In this document: positions 40,601 through 52,600 of the stretch, piece after piece | How the letters are laid out: the number at the start of each line of letters is the position of its first letter | How positions within the stretch are numbered: the first letter of the stretch is position 1 | NCBI GenBank assembly: GCA_013399855.1 | Contig: VXAY01002908.1 | Span: 333,098-397,097 of the forward strand | Length of the DNA: 64,000 nt | DNA from: Oxyruncus cristatus | Taxonomy: Eukaryota > Chordata > Aves > Passeriformes > Cotingidae | Reading direction: 5' to 3' | Notes under the pieces: model-generated | What the model was told of the DNA's origin: nothing | What the model saw: only the letters and a program-made list of their open reading frames with translations | Database searches by the model: none | Position numbers and translations under genes: made by a program

Positions 40601-43600
40601 TATAGCTTCAGCTTTCATCTGAAATCCAAGGCCTTCATCTCAACCTGCAGTTTGTCCCAAAGGTAAATAAATTGCTGAAGAAAATATTCCCCGAAGTCAG
40701 GCAAGACTGTTTAGCCTATTGGTAATCGTTAAGGAAAAGTGTGACAGCTGTGCACGGATTCCTTCTCTTGTGTTGCTCCAGTGACAATTTCCAGAAACAC
40801 AATGGACAGTGCAGTCCTCAGTATGACCTGTGCTTTGTAAACAGCCAAACTAAAATTGTTTAAAACCAACAGGAAAAAAAAAACAGGGCTTTTGATACAA
40901 AATTTTGCATGGAGTCTATGTACAGTACATCCACTACATCTGTTTTGTTTTTGACTGACCAATATATATAGTTTTGTTCTGGCTGCTTGCTTTTATCTAA
41001 ATGAACAGAGATAACTGATGGTCTCGCCAGGGATATGAGCAAGAGAGAAAAAGGAATGTCTGTTACAAGTGTGAGAACTACTTTTGCTGCAGCTTTTGCC
41101 ATCAGCTCTAGCCCTTCTGGCTAAATCACAGCAAGCTGAGACAGCATCAGTATGTATTACTAAGATCTTTGAAGTGCAGTGCTAGTGGTACGTAGGCAGA
41201 ATTTGGATCAATGTACAGGTCTCTCAATCCTATAATATTTGTATATTATAATCTTTATACATGGAAGTGCTGTAGTAAAGATCCTGTGAAGAATTGTCTC
41301 TTCCTGACACTTATACAGTAGCACAACTTTGCTATTCAGAAAAATAGAATGAGAACACTGTTTCCTTTTGCTTTCTGGCAGAGCTGTGCCTGGATTGAAT
41401 AGAGCAGACTGCCACTCCTCTGCTGATAAGGCACAGGCACTACAATTTCCCATAGTATTACTTTACCAGTTGTGGCTATTTAGTACAAATTACTCCATTT
41501 AGTACTCCATTATGGTTTTTATCATTATGATCGTTAATGTGCACACAGTGATGCGAGCTCAAGTTTTGTGTATCTCATCCATTAGGGAATGCTACAAGAA
41601 TGTATTTTCTCTGGCACCTCGAGCAAATCCTTGTTGGATTGCTCGAGGTACCAGAGGAACAAAAGTCTAGATGGTAGAAAGAAAACAAGCTATCTGCTGA
41701 TGGCTCTTTGTTTTTCTGAGTATTATCAAGAGGCAGACTACAATCTCTATTCTGGAATCATGTCAACAATAGGACTAATCTTAAGTGTACTCATCTAATT
41801 CTGGACCAAAACACTTAAATATCTTGCTTTTTATTAAATCGCTTCCCACCCAAATAGCACACAGTACATAGCTAGGCTAGCAATCTTAAATTTTAAGATA
41901 GTTACTTAACAGTTGCTTGCCCCAGCAGAAGCAATTGGTTGTATGTGTTTTCGTCAGAAAACTTTCCTCACGACACTTACAAAAGGAAAGGGAGAGTAAA
42001 GCAGAGAACACCGCTTTTTTTCTTCTTTATTAGTTACCGCACTAATTTTTTTCACTTATTACTTAGCCTTTTCTTTTTTTCAGGAGTTAACAGGAGATAA
42101 GGAGGGACCAATTTTAGTCTTGCTGTCTAAAATTCTGATTATTTTGTAATCTATGATGAAATTCTCATGTGTCTTAAAGGACAGGATGTTTCCTTGATGT
42201 GTTACCAATTGTATATGTGCTAAAGTTACAACATGTTTTTGTTCTAGTTGATATTTTTGCATGTAAGTAAAAGCAGTTAGTTGCTTAAATGTGTTCCAGT
42301 TCAGGATTTACATGCACACTGTGTACATAAATACTATATAATTTATTTATATAGAAACATACCTTTGGATGTGTCAAAGTGTTGCAAGTACAGTGATGCC
42401 ACTGTTATTCAAGACAGGCTAAGCTCCTTTAGACCTCATATTAGATTGTTCAGTTCCCTTCAAGATGTTATGCAGTGCCGATCATTCTGGTACTGGAGGA
42501 TTCATTGCTTAGTTTTCTCAAATTTAAGAAGAAAATCAGTCAAGTAGGTAGTCCAGGCAAGAAAATGTCTAGAAGAAATACAAAGCCTAACAGAAAACTT
42601 GTCTTTGATGGAAAAGTTCTTTATGACTCATGTGCAGTCCACCTTGTTACTGATGGAAGGAGAAACTGTTGTTCAGATGTGACAGGGCCTACAGTCAGAA
42701 AGAAAATAACAAAACTAATGTTATGACCTACCTTCTACTGTTTGTTCTTTCTTGTTGGCCAGATGTGCACATGTGGCTCAACTTTGTTCTGTTTGAAACT
42801 ATCACTGCTGAGTAGATTCTCATACTCTGGTTCTCGCTCCTAGGCTCTACCTTAAGCCTTTGAGGCAGCTGGTTAATTGTACCTGGACCTTTCGGTGTCC
42901 TGTGAAGTTTGGTGTATTCTATCTCAAGTAGTATGGCAACAGGATAGTGACAAACTCCTGCTTTCGTTAGTCCTTTTTAAACAGGATTACTGAATTTGCC
43001 TAATCATGGCTGTTCATACATATCTGCTTAATCATTCCCCTATTTGAGCTTCCTCATAGACTGAAGATCAGCAAGGCAAATATTATCCTGCCTTTAACTG
43101 GCATCAGGAATCCTTTTTTCTTCTTATCGTGCTTGACTGGAAGCTCATAGAGCTTCTCTGAATTAAATGACAGGAAAAGGCATGATTTACTTAGTGTTAT
43201 CCCTCACTCCAAATGAGGCAGAGGCAGTATCAGCATCTCCTTCCCCTGGGGCAAGACAGACACTGAGAGCAGTGTGGATGGGAACAGGTGGGCTTGGCTG
43301 CCTTCCTGATCCTGCGTGGTTTGTCTCTGCTTGCCAAGGGAAACCTACCTCAGCAGGGGAGCACTGTACTGAGACCAGGCCTTGCCTCTACCAAAGGAGA
43401 TGCCCTACATGGTTGGAAACAGGATTGGGGGGGGAACCTAACAGCTTGTGAGGTTTTACAGAGTTCTGAGTCCTTCTTAGTAGCTGTAATGTTTCCCTAT
43501 TTCCTACTAGCTGCTGGCAAAGCTTACAACTTGCTGCTCTTGCTCACTTACCCCAGCCTTAGCAGAGAACTGATACTAATCTTGACATGTGATGTGTCAG

Positions 43601-46600
43601 AGGCTTTGTGGTTAGAGGTCACTATGTGTTTGCATAGCAGTTCACATGGCTGGCTGGGTTCTGACTTGTCTTTAGGTGTTGTGATGACAGAACTTCCTGC
43701 TTAAATAATAAACTCACCTGTTTACAGAGTATTGTGCAGCTGGGAACTGCAGAACCCTGAGTGAAAACTAAACTTGATCCAGAGGCTTCAGCTCTCCTCT
43801 CCTGTGTAACTTTACTAAATGAGATTAACACTATTTGTCCTTCATCAGGGTATTGGGGAAACTAGTTCACTTTTATTTGCATAGTGTTTTGCATGTGAAA
43901 AGGGAAGGTCCTTTGTTTGCTGCAGGTGTATTGTCCTCCCACTAGAAATATTCATTTTGTTCTGAAATAGAATAAACTTTTCTCAAACATAAGGAAAGAC
44001 TGAATTATTTGTTTGTGTTTTCGCCCCCTGAGTATTTAAGTTTTATCCAACATATGATGGCATTTTGAAAACAAGCTTATTTTTGTAAAGTTTACTCTGT
44101 GTTTTTATGAATTTCAACCCTGAATAGGTGAGAACAAGCAGCTTATGCAGGGAAATAGAGGGGTAAAAATCCAACATGAAAGAAGTTTACAGGTACATCC
44201 ACTTGAACTACCTATTCTAAGATGAAGATATGCAAAAATTACAAGATATTATCCTTGTCTCACTTGGCCATGTTCTGCTGTCTACTATGATTGATTTCTC
44301 TGAGGAAAAGTTGTTCATCTTCTATATATTTTACAGTACACAATCATAAAAAAATGTGTATATAAAAACAGCCCCACCACTTCAAAGGCTAGACTGCTGT
44401 AAGTCTGACTTGACTTCCCTTTCTCTTTTAAGAGATTCAACTAGGAAAAGGCACTTGTTTTTCCAGTGCATTTGTTTCTGGATGCTTGGTCCTGCTTGTG
44501 ACTTTTGCAGCCATTGATTGCTGTGTCTCACATGATATTTGCCATATCCTAATATTTCTCAAGCTGAAGTAGTCATCAGGGCTCTTCTCGCTGCATTCTT
44601 GAACATACATTTCTTCTTGCCTTACTTTCATAATTTAACTCAACCCGATGCTACCACTTCCCTGTACTCAAACTGGCAGTTAGTCTCACGTGGAGGGTTT
44701 GGAGGCTGGATTCAGTCAGAGGGGTGATGCACCTCATCCCTAATACAAATATGTTGTCTGAGTTATTGTTTACATCAGTTAAAAGGTGTGTACCAGGGAC
44801 CGCTGTGATATTTGGGTGTACTCTCAAAGCCTTTGGACAGAGGTAGAACCAAAGCAACAAAATTTCTCCGCTGTCCACGGTATGAATCAACAGCCATCAC
44901 TGCACTAACCACAGTGTCATGTAGAGTGACTGAGTCCCTGCTCCTAGCAGGATGCTGGCCAGTTCCCATCCTGAGATTGCACCGCTGATGGGAGCACAAG
45001 GACTTCTGAACATGAAAATTTTTACAGCTCAGGAAAGGAGGCTCAAATAGTTTGTCCTCAGATATGGAAGCACAGGGATTGTTTATCTTTCCCAGCCATC
45101 ATTCTGTTTGGCCATCATCCACAGGCAAGATGACATGATTGCGTGTAGACTGGAAATATAGTCTGTAACAGAGCTACAGAAGAGCTGGTGCAGTCTTTAA
45201 AAATTGACAGCATGGTGGGAGAAAGAGGCATTTACCCTTGGCAATTTTGAACAAAAAGGTATCTTTCAAAAAGGGGCCAAGTATTGGGCAGGTAGAGGCA
45301 AGAAGCCTGTCAGACAGAGGTTTTTCAAATTGTTTGCCACTTGGGGGTAAAACATTTATCAGCTGTGACATTATCTATCTCTGGTCCTGGCCAAGGTCTC
45401 TTGGTGTGTACATTCTTGTTCACAGCACAAGGCACTAAATATTTTCCTGTGCTCTGGAACACCTTTTTTGGGAGTCAAGGTTTGGTATGCTTGTGTAGCA
45501 GAATTTTTGTCTCTGTAACAAAACAAAGGATATAAGGAATAAGCATGCTAGACTGTTCTCTGTTATGGCTTACAGATCGGTAGATTTGAAGTACTGCATG
45601 TCAATATAAGTGACTGTTTCTTCCTGTGATTTATTCTTACGGATGATGAATCAGCTGAAGGGTTAATAAAAATTGGAATTTTAGTAGTGAAGATTTCTTT
45701 GATAGTAGAGTACTGTCTCTGAGAAGATGTCTGTAGAAGTGGAAATTCTTTAAGTTCATAGTATTACCACAAACATTAAACGTGTCTAGGGTACATCTGT
45801 CTCTGGTCTAGGTGGTTTGTGGAGTTGAATATAGCTTGTGCTTGTGGATTTGGTCAGTATAGTTGACAGATTGTCTAATAAAGAAAAAAATCACTCCCAC
45901 AGTCATGCGTATACCTCAAACAGATCTCTGTGTGTGTAGATATTTTCTGATAAGTCACTTGTCAACTAAGTAGGATTAGGGTGATATTAAAAAGCTAGAT
46001 TGGAGATCTGCTGTAGAGAATTGTACACACTGGAGCAGCAATGCAGGAGTGATTCCAAGCTGAGCCTGTTATTAAACAACAATAGATTTGAGGCAGGATT
46101 AAAAGTACTTTACACAAAGAGGCCATGTAGTAAGTTTGAAAGAAGCTTAAAAGCTCTCCAAGAAATCTACCTTTTCTTTTCTCTCGCATGTTTTCTTCCT
46201 TGGAAATCTGTCAGAAAGTAGTTTTCTTTTTCTATGAAACATTAAGCTTAAAATAAGATGATTCCTATGACTGGAGTTCTGGAATGAAAGGATACAGGCT
46301 CTTTAGGAAGAACAGGCAGAGGGGATGAGGTGGGGGTGTCAGTTACCCCATATGTCAGTAGCCAGCTGTGGAGCTCTGCTTGAGGATGAACAAGGAGCTG
46401 ACCCAGAGTTTATGGGTCAGGATTAAAGCGAGGGCTGGGACAGGTAACTTTATAATGGGGTCCTGCCACAGGGAGCCTGACCAGGAGGCCTTACAAGAAC
46501 GTTGGAAGAACTTTTTACAAGGGCATGTAGTGACTGGACAAGGGGAAATGGCTTTGAACTGAAAGAGAGTAGGTTTAGATACTAAGACAGTAACGAACTG

Positions 46601-49600
46601 TGAGGGTGGTGAGGCACTGGAACAGGTTACCCAGAGAAGTTGTGGATGTCCCATCCCTGAAGTGTTCAGGGCCAGTTTGGATGGAGCTCTGAGCAAGCTC
46701 GTCTAGTAGAAAGTGTTCCTGCCTATGGTAGGGGGTTTGGAACATCTTTAAGGTGTGTCCCATCCCGAGCCATTCTAAGATTTGTCCTATTGCCAGATGA
46801 ACTGTTGCTTTGAGAAGCATATGAGAGTTATATGTGGCTACAAGAATCTCTTTCAGGAATAGGGAAGGTCAAGCCTTACTATATCATTCTTCTCCAGAGA
46901 ACACAGGAGCTGTAGGCTGCTTATTTTAGGGGAGTTTTTCTTCATGGAAGTGTTCAGCTTTGTCTAAATGGAAAATATTTCTAGAAAATGATGTTTTATT
47001 CAAGTGGAAGCTCTCTACCAGAGTGAATTTGATGTTTGGACAAAAGGGAGGGAAGCTATTTTTCATGGGTTCACTTTTTCTAAAAAANNNNNNNNNNNNN
47101 NNNNNNNNNNNNNNNNNNNNNNNNNNNNNNNNNNNNNNNNNNNNNNNNNNNNNNNNNNNNNNNNNNNNNNNNNNNNNNNNNNNNNNNNNNNNNNNNNNNN
47201 NNNNNNNNNNNNNNNNNNNNNNNNNNNNNNNNNNNNNNNNNNNNNNNNNNNNNNNNNNNNNNNNNNNNNNNNNNNNNNNNNNNNNNNNNNNNNNNNNNNN
47301 NNNNNNNNNNNNNNNNNNNNNNNNNNNNNNNNNNNNNNNNNNNNNNNNNNNNNNNNNNNNNNNNNNNNNNNNNNNNNNNNNNNNNNNNNNNNNNNNNNNN
47401 NNNNNNNNNNNNNNNNNNNNNNNNNNNNNNNNNNNNNNNNNNNNNNNNNNNNNNNNNNNNNNNNNNNNNNNNNNNNNNNNNNNNNNNNNNNNNNNNNNNN
47501 NNNNNNNNNNNNNNNNNNNNNNNNNNNNNNNNNNNNNNNNNNNNNNNNNNNNNNNNNNNNNNNNNNNNNNNNNNNNNNNNNNNNNNNNNNNNNNNNNNNN
47601 NNNNNNNNNNNNNNNNNNNNNNNNNNNNNNNACAGCGCCTCCTGTCGGCCACCCCCAAGCACTGCAGGCTCTGCACCTCCAGAGATCCAACAGCACCCCC
47701 TGCTGACTGTGGTTAGAATTGCACCAAAAAGCACAAACTGAACTGTTCACTTTTCGTTGAAAGGGATTTTGGGGTATAGGATTATTGTTCAGTTGGGGTT
47801 TTGTTTTGTGTTCTTGTTCTGCCAATACACATCCTTTTATTAAAGGCTGTTATTTTTCTTTTCTCCACACTTTCTCAATTGGAGCCTCTTAATTTGGGAT
47901 TTACAATTGCTTGGAGGGAGGAGTTTTGGTCTTCCTTGTAACTCATCCTCCTTAGCAAAACACTTCTGTCTCATTAAACTGAGACACTATTATTCCAAGA
48001 GTATTAGTCTTCACCTGAGACATGGACACCCAAATTGATCTGTCTGATTTTATTTTTTTGTAGTTACAGAAATTCACTCACTCCCACACTCGCCCCCAGC
48101 CCAACTGAGTATTACACACTGCATCACTATGTACTATCCCAGTCTGACAATATGTCTACCAGTATAAATACCTATTCACCAGACTGACTGCAGAATTGGC
48201 TTAGTGGAATTAGCTCAGAGCAGTGGAATAACTGGTATTGCACTGCCTTATGGCAAGAAAAGATATGACCTTCTTAGCAGTAATGTAAAGAAAAATTCCT
48301 GGTATGCAGAGCATAGAAATATTACAAAATACTGTCAGAAGTAGTTGTTGCAGTAGTTTTGTTCATCTCTGTAGCGTCATCACATGAATTTTTGAGCTTT
48401 GGCTTAGTATCCTGTTAGCTCAAAAATGACCCATAGAACCAAACTGTAGATTTGTAGCTAGAAGACACTACTAAGTAAGTTCTGCTTACTCAGTATCCTT
48501 TCATATTCTTCATATTCTTTCCTAGAATGAAAGGCCCAAAGGTATCTTTACATTCACCTAGTCTGATGTCACTTGTAACATGAATCACAAAATATCAGCT
48601 GGCGTTTCCTGGTTCTTCATGTGGTTGAATGCAAATTTATTTATATGTGTGTGTAGATATGTATGTATATTTTTAGGAGTTCACTTAATGCTGGTTTGAT
48701 ACAGAATTTTCAACCAGCAATTTAGTCTACATACTAATAATCATCCTACATGAAAACATTTTCTTGATCAGTTTGAACTTCAAAGAAATATCCCTTGTTG
48801 AAAAAGCATGTCAGTCCTTCCTTGTGTTTCTGAAGTGCAGTGCAAACTCTTGGTGATTAACCCTGCACTTTGAGTAGACATTTACCTGGTTAATCTTTGT
48901 GTACAATAGCTACTCCCTTTGCTTATCTTCAGTCTTTACCATTGCCAAATGCATTGTAAAAAACTATTTTCCTTTTCTTTTTAGAACTTGTTAAAAGCTG
49001 CATTTCTTCTTTCTATTTCTTTATTTTTTCCCCTTTTGATTTTATCAGTGTGTCTGTGTTTTTTTTAAAAATGTTTTATTTTACCAACACCAGCATGTGA
49101 TGATTCCACATGTAGTGCATATTTCATTGGGGGATGACTGTGGCCCAGTGCCAGCACTAAAATACATTTGAAGTTTTAAGAAATAAATCAAATGATATGA
49201 TGATACACTTGGCTCTGCAACCCTGTCATGCTTTTTTGGCTTTTCCAAATCCACTGACTTATTAATAAAACTTCCCATCTGACTTGGCACTTGAATCTGC
49301 AGCATTAGTGTAGTTAGAAGTCTACATTCTGACCAAATCCACCTAGCAGCTGTTAGGAAAATAATACAGGATAATATTTTTGCTTGCCTAACTTGCAAAT
49401 AAGAGATGACATCTTGAAAAGCCACTTCTCATTTGCTGTGATAGTAGCAATATGTTCTTAAAAGTAAATTTGTTATGACTTTCCAAAAACATCTTCAAAT
49501 GTTTTTAATTAAATGTATTTTGTATTGTAAAATTACCTTAGGCACCAAATAAATACATTATTTTTTTTCTGTCAAAGTAGGTGGTAGATAAGTGTTGCCC

Positions 49601-52600
49601 CACATGGAAACAATGAAAACCAGATTCCTTCTTAAGAATTAGGATGGGGTTTATTTGAGTTTTGATGTCAGAAGAAATAAGTCAAAGCACCGTCATCAGA
49701 AGTAAGCATGATTGTTACTGGAATTCTTCTAAAAAATAATTAAAAGCAAGAAATTTTAATTCTTTACATAAAAGTATTGCTGTGGCCTATGCAGGTTTGT
49801 TAGAGCTAAGTGCAGCAGAGCTTGACTATAATATGATTTGGAAATTAGGCAAAAAATTACCGTTTTGATTATCCTAGGGTATTTTGATCTTCATAACATT
49901 AGACAAAAAGATATGCAGCTCTAAAGCAGCAGCACGTGGTGGTCACTGAACATAACTTTCTGTGTGGTGCAATCCTTGATCTATAAAGGTTAAAGTACAC
50001 CACATCTTGCAGAACTTTAAATACTAAGCTGTGTTTGGCAGCTTCAGAAAGGAAGTCATTCCTTTACTAGCCATTTGTCTCTGGGGCAAAACCAAAAGTG
50101 TTCCCAGCTTTTGTAGGCAGCTTATAGTAAAGCTGCTGCTAAGTTGGGCTCTCAGTTTACCTTTGAATGGATCTGGGCCAAAATTCTTCAAAGTGGTTGT
50201 GCTCCTGCCCTTTGGCATGTGGACAGCAAGTGACAGTAGAATTCTTGAATTACCAAGTGAAAGTTATCCACGCACCAGAAAGGGCAACAGTGATGGAAAG
50301 AGGACAGAGCAAGGATGCACAGGGAAAAATACAGGGGTGATGCTCAGGGGAGCTAACCAGTCTCTTTTGACTGATCTTAGCAGCATCTGGGGCACTGGAT
50401 GCATCTTGACCTGCACATTACATAATTTTGATACAAAGTTTTATTTATAGTTTATTTATATGTTTTATATATATGGTGTATGTAGCCTGTATATAGTTTA
50501 TTTGTAATTCATGTTGTGCAGTGCTTTGCTTTCCTTTGTCAGTGGGAAATTGCCAGAGTTAAATGGCAGTTTTCATTGCCTAACGTTCATGACGTAAAAT
50601 TAAATGTTAAGGTAAAGATCTGTATCCTTAAGGAACCCGAACAACCTTAGCAGTGTCCTGGGGTGCCACCATATAATAACTGTTTTCCTCCCCTGAGTTG
50701 TTTGATATACTGAGAGAATGCATGCTGGATAGAAATCTAAGCTACTCCAGTTGCCTCTTTGCTTGTTACAACTGCAACATAAGCCAGAATAACCTGGCTA
50801 GTGATTGTTATGCATAAAGCAGAAATGCAAATGAAAAAAAAAAATCAGTTTTTGATAGGTTTAGAGTCTCTTCAAGTGTGAGTTATTTAAATAATAGTGA
50901 CTTACATTTTTTGTTCATGAATACAGTATTTTATTGTCTTACTGGAAAGGCTATGAAGATACTTTCTTCCAGCATGGAATCAACTACAAGTTATACAGAA
51001 AATGAGCAACAATTTACTTGTCATCCTTTTGTAATTGTTTTGCAAGGAACTTTTCATAGTATATAATTGAATACTAATCCTAGTGTTTGGGCATTTCTGG
51101 TACAAGTGGCACATCTTGCATCTACTTCTCTTGCAACCACTTTAGGTTACTCTTTCTCCACTTAAGAAATCTCTGGAGTGAGGAAATCTTGAGTGGACAG
51201 GGTGTTTTATCCTCTGCCTGTTTTACAACAAGATTTTGTGGCCTTGAGACAGTTCCCAGAGGGTGAACCATGAGAAGTGCACTTGGCTGTGCTGATGTTG
51301 AGGAGGCAGGGGCCAGTGCCACATCAGGGGAAGGGAAGGCCATGGACACTGCTCGTGACAGGGATGAACTGTGTCATTTCTTGGAAGATGTGAGCAAGGA
51401 GAGGGAAGCAAATTGAATAGGCTTTGGCAATGGTCCCAAACAGGTTGAGGAGGAGAATTAGCCACATTAATGATTAATGATTGCAAAGCTCATTCAGCTT
51501 GAAAAGTACTTTCTATAAGTGCTAAGTGCTGGCATTAAAAATGTATGCATTTTCATTTTAATCCACATTGGCATCTGCAAATGGAGAAGAAAGGGAAGAG
51601 CCAGCAGTGTCGTTATAGCAGCACTAATACATCGCTACAGATGAAATTACAGTTTACCAAGGCATGCATCCTAGGATCTGGGTCTTACAGAGCTCAGCCT
51701 GTGGTCATTGCTGCTCGTGGTTCTCTTGAACTGCTCCACCACCTGCCCTGCAGAGCTTAAAGTGAAGGCTTGGAAACCTTCTGCAAATCAAACATCTATG
51801 AAGTGAACAGTTGTCCTCCTTAAGTCTCTGCTTATAAAGAGAAAGACATAAACTATAGTCTGTCACACATGGATTTCTCTGCACAATTAAAAATTTTAAA
51901 GGTGTCAGTTATCTGTCTCTTTTTCTTTTTCAAAAAGTAGACCTGTTTTCTCTACAGAGTGGGAGACACAGGGAAAGGGGGCTCTAACAGAAGTTATTTG
52001 TTGTGCTATCAAGGTGGTGGCATGTTGCTGCCAGAAAAGCTGTGGACCAGAGCATCAGAGACTGCAGGGGCAGCAAGTGAAGTTTTTGCTGCAATCAAGC
52101 TGTGATAATACAGGTCTCTGAAAGGAGCTAAATAGACAAATCAAGAGGCAGAAGAGAAAAAGAGGCTCAAAGTCTGGACCTTAACAGCTGCAAGCCACAT
52201 GCTTGAGGGTTAGGCTAAAAGGTGCTCATTGATGGCGTGGTTGGAAGAAAGAAACAGTTTTGTGCTCTGACCTGCAGTTAGGCATGCCAGCCTTGGCAAG
52301 GTCAGTGCAGCCCTTTGCCTTCCCAGGCTGGTAGTGAGTCAGCAGCTGCATACCTTTTGCAAGTGTTGTGTGGAAATGGTAACTGAAGTCCCTGTTTTGC
52401 CAGTTTGCTGCAGAGTGTGTAATCTTTCTTGCCTCCCACACAGTTGGATACTGAACTTGTTTCATATCTTTATTTCGCTCTGCTTTTGGTCTAGCCTCAC
52501 TCTTTATTCACACATCTGGTGATAGGGAGTTAGGGGTCTCCTTCTGTAGTTGTCTCTGGTTTGCCACTGCCAGCTGAGCTCACAAGCAGGGTGAGGATAC

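Larger units (their letters stand above)
47061..47986 (+). mobile_element. Solo LTR of an endogenous retrovirus (copy 2, contains gap)
   Basis: Begins TTTCATGGGTTCACTTTTTC, where the expected TG is TT, and ends CATTAAACTGAGACA. It matches copy 1 (24084-25079) closely on both sides of the gap. Flanks are CTATT at 47056-47060 and CTATT at 47987-47991, a perfect 5-bp target-site duplication. That fits one integration event followed by LTR-LTR recombination to a solo LTR. The gap replaces about 605 bp of copy 1, which makes a full provirus inside the gap unlikely if the gap size is right. Confidence 0.87.

Noticed and set aside
43167..43704. Overlapping 94- and 138-codon plus-strand frames
   Set aside because: No motif, and they sit deep in an intron of RNF144A without good acceptor and donor pairs.
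46926..47825. Open frames of 198-299 codons on both strands
   Set aside because: They span the 544-N gap; most residues are undetermined and the flanks are LTR sequence.
50031..50450. 139-codon plus-strand frame
   Set aside because: No recognised protein similarity; intronic; composition not protein-like.
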